64,000 nucleotides of DNA, from assembly GCA_027186245.1 (NCBI GenBank), contig CP114497.1, positions 503,501 to 567,500 of the forward strand, in the 5' to 3' direction. The position numbers and the translations under genes were made by a program. This document shows positions 24,153-34,979 of this stretch, in pieces. Below the pieces are notes generated by a model. The model was not told the DNA's origin. It did no database searches and saw only the letters and a list, made by a program, of their open reading frames with translations. This DNA is from Coriaria nepalensis. Lineage: Eukaryota > Streptophyta > Magnoliopsida > Cucurbitales > Coriariaceae. The stretch's first letter is position 1. Each line of letters starts with the position of its first letter.

Positions 24153-25302
24153 CGTTCGAGAAGAGATTTGCCTGCGTGGTTGTTTTCACTGTAAAGCCAG
24201 AATCGATGGTTTAAGCGCAGGGTTTTACAGCAATGTCCGGGCAGCTCGCAAGCAGAATCTGTAATTTCCATTGTTCTATATTACATAAAGGTTTTTATTG
24301 GGCTTAGCCGCGTAACTGTGGCCCAAAACTAAATCCATTAACTAAATGGGCTACCTAACAGATGCATGCTTGGGTCAGAATGCTTGCATAAACTTGGCCC
24401 ATAGTGAGTCATGGCCGACAAGTCGTTTTCTAGGATAGAAGAACATCAATAATAGGAAACTAAAGTATTATAAAACTATTAAAAAGGATAGATTCTTGGT
24501 GCTAAGTGTTTATCTCATCTCTATATTCAAATTCATGGTAAGTATTTATTATATATTATATATTATATTATATTTAATTAAAATGAATCGTTCACTATAA
24601 ACCCGGTCCGTCTATTATTGATAAAATTTTATATAAAATGAATGTAGAGATAGATAGTAGGGAACGTGGGCATGTACAAGGTCTACGGGTTTGCATCCCA
24701 CGTGCCCAGATGCTTCTGCAGGCCTAATTTTATTTATTTATTTATATTTATTTATTATTTAATTAAGAAATGATCTAAAAAAAAGAGTCGTCTAAACAAG
24801 AAACCGTATTGACTAAAAAAGCCCTCACCGACATTAACGTTGTATCGGATTGTCAACTTTCATGCAACTAAACGTTCTTTCTCTTTCTATATAACTTACG
24901 TACATACTATAATATATATAACTAGACACCGACAGTCATTTTTTATTTTTTATTTTTTATTTTTTTAAAAAAAGTAGAAAAACAGCTGGAAATTAAAGGA
25001 AAATCTTTTTTTATTTTAATTTATTTTAACGTAATGTTATATATTAATGTAATATACTAAGATTGATATAATATCTATGATCGTAAATTTGTCTTCAAAT
25101 TTACATAAAGCGATAGCTAAACCTTTTTTTTGTTTTTCTCATTTACAAATAATAATAACTTGAATACTGATAAGAAGAGTTTTGTAAGATATAAAAATAT
25201 AAAATCACACAATGACAAAGAATTATAAAGAAAATTATTAACAAACGACGATTACAACACCTCACTCAACTCACTCTCCCTCTCTCTCTTCTCTCGAAAA
25301 AG
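24153..25302. other. CPN60 upstream region and NHL 3' flank
   Basis: The first 150 bases are the CPN60 leader and promoter, with GGGCTT/GGCCC elements near 24300-24410. The rest is AT-rich. No coding exon recognised. Confidence 0.45.
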
Positions 25303-26076
25303 TCAAACAGTCCATTTCCAGATCTTGATCCTACTATCAACCTTACACTCGGCCTTCGAAACCGACGCCTTAACGGCTGTTTTCCCGGTCGGAACCGTGG
25401 CTGAAATTCCCGTACACAGAACCCTGATTCCTATCTTAGGAGTCTTCAGTCCTCCCATTTTCATCTTCAGCTTCGTACCCAGCTTAAGTTCAAGAGCTAA
25501 TCCGCTCTTGCTCTTCAACACACTCTTCAAACTACTCGCCGCCGCACTGTCGAGCTCCTGACCGCTGCTCGTGATTGCCGCCGTAAGCAGCGTTGTGTTC
25601 TTCTTACGGTGCACAAACGCGGGAAACGAACCGTCGCCTACATCGACTCCGTTTGACGTTACAGTGAGGGATATTGGATCGTAGAGAAATACGAGCTTCT
25701 TGTTAGGGTTTTTGGCGGTGATGTTGAGGTCGAATTTGGACGTTAGTTGCGAGGAGGAGGTGATATTGAAGGTGGAGAGTTTGAGGGCGGTGACGGAGAA
25801 AGAGGGGCGGTGTGGGCGGTAGAGGAGGTAGATGACGGCAGCTGCAATGCCAATGACGAAGATGACAAATATGATGAAAATGATTAGGTAGAGGAAGATG
25901 GAGCAGCAGCAGCTGCGGCTGCGTTCGCGGCGGCGGTGATGGGGTTGGGGACGGTAAGGTGGACGTGTGGCGCCGTAGAGCTGCGATTTCGCGGCAGGGA
26001 ATGGAGGGTTTTTTGCTGCTGTAGGATTGGTTTCGCCGCTGCTGGCTGCGCCGTTTGGATAGACCCTGTCCGTCAT
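25303..26076 (-). CDS. NDR1/HIN1-like (NHL), LEA-14 domain membrane protein
   Basis: Single exon, 257 aa. Seen: a Pro/Ala-rich N-terminus with HRRRERSRSCCCS just before one strong transmembrane segment (about residues 57-87, FLYLIIFIIFVIFVIG...), then YRPHRPSFSV, ITAKNPNKKLVFLYDPI (the NPN motif of the LEA_2 fold) and a beta-rich C-terminal domain ending in KWTV. NHL proteins sit at the plasma membrane or ER with the LEA domain outside and are linked to pathogen and abiotic stress responses. The Cys triplet beside the membrane segment could be palmitoylated (inference). A G-box (26622-26627) lies about 550 bases upstream, consistent with stress regulation. Confidence 0.92.
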   Translation of the reverse strand: MTDRVYPNGAASSGETNPTAAKNPPFPAAKSQLYGATRPPYRPQPHHRRRERSRSCCCSIFLYLIIFIIFVIFVIGIAAAVIYLLYRPHRPSFSVTALKLSTFNITSSSQLTSKFDLNITAKNPNKKLVFLYDPISLTVTSNGVDVGDGSFPAFVHRKKNTTLLTAAITSSGQELDSAAASSLKSVLKSKSGLALELKLGTKLKMKMGGLKTPKIGIRVLCTGISATVPTGKTAVKASVSKAECKVDSRIKIWKWTV

Positions 26077-28219
26077 GGTGATGAAAATGGCGGGAAGAGA
26101 AAAAGAGAGAGACAGAGAATTAGTGTAGAGAAAGAGGGGGAGATATAGAAGGCAAGTAATGATTATGATCTATGCTTTGGATTTAAGCAAGACCTTACAA
26201 AATGGGGAGGAGTGTTGTTTTCTTTTGTTTGTTGGAATATATTTTTTTATTGGTTTTTTTTTTATTTTTTATTTTTTTTAGGAATTTAAATAATATCTTA
26301 TTGTCAATAAATTAACTCTTTATTTTTTAATAAAAAAATCATAACGTGACGACTCCAAATCATACACGTTTGAACCGATCTAAAATACAAATTCATAATT
26401 TATTTTTTAATATATTATCTAATTATTAAAAAAATAAAAGAAATTATTAAATTTCATATATTAAATAAATTAATAAAATTTAATAAATCTGAAATATATC
26501 CAAAAAAAATACAAATCCAAAAAATATGAACGTGGAAGTTGGAGCTGTTACTTTCACAACCACCTACCAGATGTCAACCTCCCACCTCTCTTTCATTCAG
26601 ATTTCAGTGATTGCCCCAAAACACGTGTGAAAGTCAGAATTACTGTATAGGATCGTACGAGGATTCTCTCCAACCGTTTGATTATTATTATTATTATTTA
26701 TTTTTCAAACATAGACGTCTGATGAGATCATGATAAACTTACTATGTTAGGATTAGTGATTGCAGTTTAAGTTAAAATGTATCTCGTTCCATGTGATCAT
26801 CAATGATTGATGAAACGAAAAACATAAAACAAACCCAAAAAGTCAAAAGTAACCAGCAAATTGATTCCCCGCCTTATAAGTCATATGGAAACTTGTCATT
26901 ATCCCGGTCTGACAGTTTTTGCTGTTTTTGATTAGTTTTTTTACGTTAGATCCAAGTCCCATTTACGGGCCAAGAACAAGATCCGAACATGATTACAGAA
27001 CCCGGCCTATTAATAGGTCCAGGATTAAACATTACACAAAGCCCAATCTAAAACAACGATAATGGGCCTCTTACATGAGATGGTGCAGTAATAAAGTCAG
27101 TAGTCACCGACAGAAGGCACGGGTTGCCCCATGCTTCATGCTTGAAATCACAGTGAAAATGAAGAAGGGGAAGGTGGTGGTTTCCGACACTGCATTCCAA
27201 ACACACCTAACACCAGTCAGATATAATTCCCTTCGAAGCCTGTCCAGTCTCTGTGGGCTCACGTGTCTTCGTGGCCCACCATGATTGGATCCGTCATTAA
27301 CACATTTCATTCCCCACTTATACAACGTATTATAGATAGAAATTTATTTTCCAAAAATTAAATATTAAATAATTTTTTTTTTCAAATATTTAAAATTAAT
27401 TATTTTATAAAAATAACTCGATTTAAATATTTTTTATTTTTATTTTTTTCATATTATTTTATCATTTCTTCTTCCTTTTTAATAATTTAAGAATTCCTCG
27501 CAACTTTTTTACAATAATGTAAAATTTGGAAAAAATATTATCACAAGATATAAACTTTTTTGTATAAATATGATATACTAAATAACTATATTATTGTATT
27601 TTTATTTATATATTTTTTAATATATGACAAGGATACCAAGAGGAAAGGTACGTACTAATAATAAACCAAAAAAAATCTTATAATAAAGAAATAGGACCAC
27701 TTGGTACATCTTGGTTTGTCATCAAAATCATGATTAAAAGGTGGGGTCAAAATGAAATTTAAGAAAAAGCTAAACAAAAGAAAATACATTAAGGAAGTTT
27801 GAAACATCAACAATTTAACTGACAATAAGTCAAACCAAGTCTTTCTCATGTTTGGTTCAAGTGCACTCACTCACTCACTCTGACTCTAATAGTGCTTTTT
27901 TAATTTGATTACTACTATTCCATTACAACTATCATCTTCAGATCTTCTTCCATTTCCAGTACTTAATCTCTAGAAAAAAAAAGAAAAGAGTTTGGTCCTT
28001 TTTTTCTTTTTCTTTTTGTTATTTTCTCTTGCATAGTACAATTTTTTGTGGGTCTGTCTCTGCAAAAAAGAAACAACAACCTCATAGCTGTTTCTTAAAG
28101 CTTTTACAGACCCATGTTAGTGTTCTGTTCCAACACTAAGTTACTTTCTATAGTTTTCTTTAGGGCTAAGAGATCTGTAGAATTGAGTTAGAGTTCCTTT
28201 TTTTCTTCTTGGAGCTGAA
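26077..28219. promoter_or_regulatory. Divergent promoter region: NHL (-) and ALE2-like kinase (+)
   Basis: Holds CACGTG at 26622-26627, GGGCC elements near 26968 and 27003-27067, AT-rich low-complexity sequence and, from about 27900, the CT-rich leader of the kinase gene. Frames of 69-73 codons around 27075-27325 overlap each other on opposite strands and resemble no family. Confidence 0.45.
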
Positions 28220-31200
28220 ATGAGGATGCTGCTGCTGCTGCTGCTACTGATGATGATCAAGCTAGGATTCCCTTTCCTTTTCTTATCAATCTGTGAAGCT
28301 AAAGGTAATGAGTTTGGTTTCTTGGTGTTTAATAAGATTTGTGCTTGATCTGATTTGACTTTGACTTCATATAAGTTTTCATAAATTTCAAATTTTGAAC
28401 TCTAAATCTGTTGTATGTATCTGGGTCCTGTGAAGAAAACTGTGTAAATATATGATCAAGACAAAAGGTAAAGCTTGTAGTTGGTCTTTTCATTATAGAA
28501 TTCTTGTTATGAATGTGACGTTTTCCAGTTGGATGGTTCAGAAAATTAGTAGAATTTATACTTTTTGTTCAAGTTGCAAGACAAAATGGTCTTGGGAATT
28601 AGCCAAATCAAGCATCTTCAAGCCGGTTTTTCTGGAGGGAAGTTTTCTATGTTGAATTCTGGTTCACTTCCACAAAGTTTTATGCCAGTAGTTTTTGCAT
28701 AATGTCGTTTTTTCTGATGATGTAGAGACCATTGCATTGTCCCCAAGAAGGCCGCCACAAAAATTTCCAGAAACTCGCCAAATTAGCCCAATCGAATCGT
28801 CCTCTCTTCCACCAGGTTAAATCTTAAGGAATAGACTCAACATTGATGTATTATAAACGGACAAATTGAACAATGCAACATATTTTTTGCTTTTGATGTT
28901 ACAGAACATGCTGTCTCTCCAACAACTCAAAGGTTTAGCAGAAAACGGCACGAAAAGTTTGTTACTCACCCTCTGGGTAAATCACCGGCTCAGATGAACA
29001 TGTCTTCTCCAGGTATAGGTAAACATACAGAGGTTGATATTATTTCGTTTTATTTGTTCAAATTGTATGTAAATAAATCAAATAACATGCCTGTAATAAT
29101 GTAGAAGAGAAGCATGTTTTCTAACTGAATCACACTTGCAATGTTCCATTCCGATTTTCGGAGATTACAGGTAAGAAATGGCCGGAAAAGAATCTGAATG
29201 GTCCTACATCCTCACCACCAATATATTCGCACCATCATCGCCATGGAAAAGGAAAATTTGGAAGCTCTGCTTCAAGCCCAAGTTCTCCAATATTTCCACC
29301 GTCTTATACTCGCCAAGGTACAACTCTCTTGTCAATTCCAAGTATAGTCTTTAGATTTCTAACGTACCCTTTTATGAAATTCCTTTCAGGCCCTTCAATC
29401 TCCCCCTCTGCAGCTAGCCCGAGTTCTCTTGCACCGGCACCGGTACCAACAAGTCTATCAAACTACTTCAATAGTAAGAGAATCATAAATTCATCTTTAG
29501 CTCAATCTTGACCTTAAAAAAAAAAACGAAAACAAATTAATAAAGATATCATTTACATGTGTTTTGTGTTCCAGTACCGATTCCTTCCCCAAAAATTTCA
29601 CCTTTGGCTTCTTCGGTAAAGAAGAAAAAGAACCTGCCATCATCACCAGTCCTAACCTTACCACCTCCACCTCCAAATGAAGGTACCTTGCCACTTAAGT
29701 TCCTCTCACTATAGATACCTTGACACTCTAGTTACTGTTACCAAAAAAAAAAAAAACTAAATTCTCTTTTTTTTTTCCTACTTATAGAATGTAATTCAAT
29801 AACATGCTCCGAGCCATTGACATATACACCTCCCGGCTCACAATGTGGTTGTGTTTGGCCGGTTCAAGTCGGAATCCGCCTTGTGATCACAATATACAAG
29901 TTTTTCCCTTTAGTGTCGGAATTGGCTAGTGAAATTGCAGATAGCATACGTATAAACCATAGCCAAGTCCGCATTATTGGAGCCGATGCGGCTACTCAAG
30001 AGCTTGGGGAAACCACAGTTCTTATCAACTTAGTACCTGAAGGAGTCAAATTCAATGATACCACTTCCTTTTTGATATATAAAAAATTCTGGCAAAGAAA
30101 GGTTTCCATTAAGTCTTCCCTATTTGGTGCCTATGAAGTACTATATGTTCGATATCCAGGCCTTCCTCCTTCTCCACCTCCAGGCTCTTCGAGCATTACT
30201 GACCTAGATGACGGGCCGAAGCCCAGTAATGTAATTGGTGGAAGTGCAGTTAAGCCTTTCCCAGTAGATGTCCCACGGGGAAGAAAACAAGGATTAGGTT
30301 CAAGCCTGATTGTTGTAATAATCTTATCTTCTTTCAGTGCCTGTGTTATATGTATTGGAGTTATTTGGTTTTTACTGTTAAAATGCAAAGCATGCGCCTT
30401 TCAACCCGAAGAAGCTCCCCACACATTAATAGCGTCCACGGAAAAACAAACAGGTCAGTTTGTGTGTTTTTTCGTTACTTAATTAACCATAGAATTCTAG
30501 CCTTCTTACTAATTAATCTATGTAGGAACTATTGGGTCTATAATGTTTGGAAGTGGTCCCGGTTCGGGGTCGATTTCATTCAATTCCGGTGCTCTAACAT
30601 ACACAGGATCGGCCAAGAACTTCACTCTGAAAGATATAGAAAGAGCCACTAATAACTTTTCTGCTTCAAGAATACTTGGAGAAGGTGGCTTTGGGCTTGT
30701 TTATAAGAGCATTTTTGATGATGGAAGAGAAGCTGCTGTTAAGGTACTTAAGAGAGACAACCATCATGGAAGTAGAGAATTCTTAGCCGAAATCGAAATG
30801 CTTAGCCGTCTACACCATCGAAATTTAGTTAAATTGCTCGGTATTTGTACGGAAGACCATGTCCATTGCCTTGTCTATGAACTCATCCCAAATGGAAGCG
30901 TTGAATCCCATTTACACGGTAAATAATGTGGATTGGGATCCTCTTAATTGCCTTTTGATCTCAATCCAAATTAAGTTTCCCTCTTGAATTCAAATAACGG
31001 TTTTTCAAATTGATGTTATGACATTAACATTGGCTATGGTTTTTCTTTTTCCTAGGCATTGACAAAGAAACCGATCCACTTGATTGGGATGCTCGCATGA
31101 AAATCGCCCTTGGAGCGGCTCGGGGTTTAGCATATTTGCATGAAGATTCTAACCCTCGAGTCATTCACCGTGATTTCAAGTCGAGTAACATCTTATTGGA

Positions 31201-32098
31201 TTATGACTTCACACCTAAAGTTTCGGATTTCGGTCTAGCTCGAACGGCATTAGAAGAAGGCAACAAACACATTTCCACTCATGTTATGGGAACTTTTGGG
31301 TAAGCAAATTTCACCATCTCATATTTCATTAATACTAATCAACTTTACTTACCTTTCTTGATTTTGATTTTTTTGGTTTTCAATTTAATTTCTAGATATT
31401 TGGCTCCTGAGTATGCTATGACGGGTCATCTTCTAGTAAAGAGTGATGTTTACAGTTACGGAGTCGTTCTTCTAGAGCTACTTACCGGGAAAAAACCGGT
31501 AGACTTGTCACTGCCATCTGGTCAAGAAAATCTCGTAACGTGGGCCCGCCCGTTTCTCACGAGTAAAGAAGGATTGGAAACCATAATCGACCCAAAAATT
31601 AAACCACAAGTCTCATTTGACAACCTTGCCAAAGTGGCGGCAATTGCTTCAATGTGTGTCCAACCCGAAGTGTCGCATCGCCCATTCATGGGGGAAGTCG
31701 TTCAAGCATTGAAGTTGGTTTGTAATGAATTTGATGAAACAAAAGGTTTCATGGGGTCAAGAGGAAGAACGAGTTGTAGCCAGGAGGAGGAAATAGTGGA
31801 TATGAGTAATAATGGTAGTAACAAGATTGTGGGTGTTTCCAAGTCGTGCAGGTCGTTGCCGGAATGTGGAGTGGACCATGGGGGGAAAAGTGATGCCTTG
31901 TTGTCAACAGCTGATTGGTTGAATGCTTCTGTTGGGTTTGGGAAAGAGGAGGATGATCAGCCGTTTAGGAGATATTCTACTTCTGGCCCATTGAGGAGTG
32001 GAAGAAAAAGACAGTTTTGGCAGAGGTTGAGGAGTTTGTCTAGAGGAAGTATGAGTGAGCATGGTTCCTCTTCAAAGTTTTGGTCAGGCCACCATTAG
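28220..32098 (+). CDS. ALE2: Receptor-like Ser/Thr kinase, ALE2-like
   Basis: ALE2-type kinases act at the plasma membrane in epidermis/cuticle formation. Ten exons: 28220-28304, 28726-28815, 28905-29012 (or 29018), 29171-29317, 29390-29473, 29575-29682, 29788-30453, 30526-30918, 31056-31299 and 31396-32098; 875 aa. Seen: Leu-rich signal peptide; Ser/Pro-rich segment (exons 2-6) with basic patches and PPPPP; the conserved ectodomain beginning [11 protein letters not shown] and containing [13 protein letters not shown]; a transmembrane helix at about 380-405; [14 protein letters not shown]; kinase domain with [10 protein letters not shown] (about 480), Lys in AAVKVLKR, catalytic HRDFKSSN (about 597), SDFGLAR and [12 protein letters not shown]-terminal Ser/Arg-rich tail. 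All catalytic residues are present. The ALE2 name rests on overall resemblance including the ectodomain. Confidence 0.93.
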
Positions 32099-32619
32099 AG
32101 AAAGATTCTCACATTCTTTGTATTTGCTAAATTCGGAATGTGTTGTGAATTTTTCAAAGAAGTTTCTAGTAGAAATGAATTATCAAAAGTTGTCTTATTC
32201 TTGCAAAAATAATAAAGATGTGAGGAACCGTTATGTGAATCGGAAACCTCTGCTCTGATCTGGATCTGATCCAAACTTGACTATGTTATCGGGATGCGAT
32301 TGAACCAAAATGTTTGTAATCGTTAGATTGCGATAAAAATTTTGGCTTCGAATTGAGAAATGAACATATAAATAAAACAGTGTTCTGTTCTGTCCGTAAA
32401 CAAAGTACGAGCAAGTCCTCTCTTCCAACCCAACTCAACTAGTTCATGTTGGCTTAACTTCAAAAATGTACATGGCAACCCACGAATTCGAATATGCACA
32501 GTTTCTCATCTTGGTACATTCAATGTTAACAAAAACAAAAAATAAAAAATACATTAAAAGAGAACAGAGTAAAAAAGAAGTGCTTATAACAACACATGAA
32601 TGGGAATAGAAGGATTGAT
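32099..32619. other. Converging 3' ends of the kinase and CTL genes
   Basis: Both 3'UTRs lie here. No coding exon recognised. Confidence 0.5.
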
Positions 32620-34535
32620 CTATACAACAAGCGCACTGGATAGCAGAGATGGTGCGTGGTTTCTGCTAATGGGCAGGTGAACATAAACGTCATGAACATC
32701 TTGTTTACATACCTCTCCTCTGTCCCTGTCAACAGCATAGCACACGTAGACCGCATCCATCACATTTTCCAGCACATGGACAAAGAAGCTCAATATTAAG
32801 ATGAGAAGCAGCCACGCCAGAACAGCCACAAAGTATGAATCCACTCCAAGACTGCTTATACCCTTCAAGATAGCCCAGGCTGCAACTGCAAATAAAGCTG
32901 ACAGGACAAAAATGATTCCAGCCAACAGACGCGTGGAGATAGTTTCCACGAAAGCAGCAGAGAGGAGATTGCATTTCAAAAGGTCGTAACTCATCCTTGC
33001 AGATGAACAGTAAGCATCCCCTGTTATTGCTGCCAGGTTGATAGTGAACTTATTCAGAAATTCAATAGCGACCAGAAAAACATTAACACAGCAGCGCAGT
33101 ATTAGATTAACCATTCCACGGCCATCTTCTTGTCTTGCACTCTCCACAATGGCTCGAACCACACGCACCACACCAATAAGTAGTCCTGATAGACAGATTG
33201 TGCCAGCGGACGGACCGAAAGCATTCCTGAAAGCATTTTGCAGATTAATTTGAAAAGGATCATCATACTCTTACTAGAAAATGATCACAATCATCTCCCC
33301 GAAAAAATTAACTTACTTATCAAGTTGAGAATTTGACAACTTTTCTACTAAATTTTTTTAGACCCAACATTTATCACAAGAAATGAGTAAAGCAATCACT
33401 TTTCCACTCATAAGGGTAAGTTAAATCAAACAAAACTACATACCAATCAGGAGGAAATTGGTTTATACCTTAAAGAGGTTCTAATGCTCCTCTGCTTTGA
33501 AAAAACATCTTCCTTTGAGAAATACCACTGTGCTATAGTCCCACTAATCACATAAACCTGTGCTTCCACCATTACAGCAGCAGACCACAACATTGCAAGT
33601 ATTGCCAAAGCAAAGTAAGCAGGGACCCAACTATCTTGCTTCCAAACACAGCTATACTCTCCATCTGATTCCTCATCAGGTACAACTTTCCCATTCGATC
33701 TCGTATATATCAAAAATACAACAATGGGCACGTAATAAACCAATAACCCAATTGTCATACAAGCTGTGACCCAGAACAAACCTGCATTCCACCATAATGC
33801 ATCTGATGCAATCGCGATTATCCTCACGGTAAGCTCGATCCGATGCCAATTTGCCACAATCACCCACACAATTACTCCAATTATCAACAGTACAAAGACA
33901 AGTACCAGAATTCTGTAAACCAGAAGGAAGTCTTCACTACAGGATGAGCTTACCGTGCAGGCGACGAACCAGTAGACGTCTAAGAAGATCGGAATTAGTA
34001 CAAAGAAAGGAAGTGATGCGTAGACAATCTGTTTTGTATAGCGTTTGAGCAAGAGAAGTAAGAGGATGCAAATGGGTATGCTCAGAAGGAAAGTTATAAC
34101 AAGGGTCCAAATCAAAGCGTTGGAAAATTCAGACGAAGAAGATAAAAAACGCGGACCAGACAGAGGCGGCGACGTGGAGAGTGATAGGGAGTCGTTTTTG
34201 ACGCAAGAGGTGGTGTTGGGGTCGTAGACATAGGAGGAGAGGTTAGAGAAATCGGTGTTTCTGTTGAAAATAGCGAAGATGCCGAATCCAAATGTGGAGA
34301 GAACGAAGAGGATGAAAAGAAGTAGGAAAGGGAGGTCCTTGACGGCTCTGTGGCCGTAGTTGTAGGAGATTTGGATATATTCTGTCGGGTCGATTTCGGG
34401 TCGGGCTGCTTCAGGTGGATCCTCAAATGGAGGAGGTGGGTACAGAGGAGAAGGAGGAGGGCTGGAGAGGAGTGGTTGAGTCGGTGAGGAGGAGGAGGAG
34501 GAATGAAGCTTGTCGGCTTCCTCTGTTCTTTCCAT
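32620..34535 (-). CDS. Choline transporter-like protein (CTL/PNS1 family, SLC44)
   Basis: Two exons (34535-33469 and 33226-32620) encode 557 aa. Seen: a cytosolic Ser/Pro-rich N-terminus with PPPSPLYPPPP; a first transmembrane helix (FLLLFILFVLSTFGFGIFAI, about residues 69-88); a loop with Asn-Thr/Ser sequons; then paired helices including WTLVITFLLSIPICILLLLLL, the core WVIVANWHRIELTVRI, and the signature TICLSGLLIGVVRVVRAIVE at the exon 2 start, with ENVMDAVYVCYAVDRDRG near the C-terminus. The family moves choline or related lipids' head groups at plasma and Golgi membranes; in Arabidopsis CTL1/CHER1 affects sieve plates and plasmodesmata, but this is a PNS1-type relative. Same strand as the next upstream gene, 445 bases away. 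Confidence 0.92.
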
Positions 34536-34546
34536 TAAAGCTCAAA

Positions 34547-34550
<4 letters not shown>

Positions 34551-34594
<44 letters not shown>
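34551..34594. repeat. (GA)22 microsatellite in the CTL 5'UTR
   Basis: Twenty-two uninterrupted GA units, beginning 16 bases upstream of the CTL start codon. In the transcript it is a (CU)n run directly before the AUG. Confidence 0.95.
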
Positions 34595-34596
<2 letters not shown>

Positions 34597-34979
34597 GTAA
34601 TGATCATCTAAAAAATTAAAAGATTGACTAAAAAAATATGCTTCCTTTCCCAGAAACTTTCTTAGCAACCAAACACAGATAGGCGAAAAATTCTGGAGTG
34701 TACGGTGTTTTATGTTATACTAATTTATGTAATTACATATTTTCGATAAACCGAACAAAAGAAGTTTGAGAGGAAACAGAGTCAAAAGAATCCAAACAGG
34801 GGTGGGGAAACACATCAATTTCTCAACATTGGAAACAGGGGCAAGCCAACATTTCTACACATTACTGCTTGCCAAGAATTTTTTCAAGTTTTTTTTTTCT
34901 TTTATTTTTTTTAAATTTTTTTTATTTACTACTATATATTACTACTCTCATCCTACTACATAAAACTCTTCCCCTCTCC

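Noticed and set aside
27075..27325. Overlapping plus and minus frames of about 70 codons
   Set aside because: They overlap on both strands and resemble no family; chance frames in a less AT-rich stretch.
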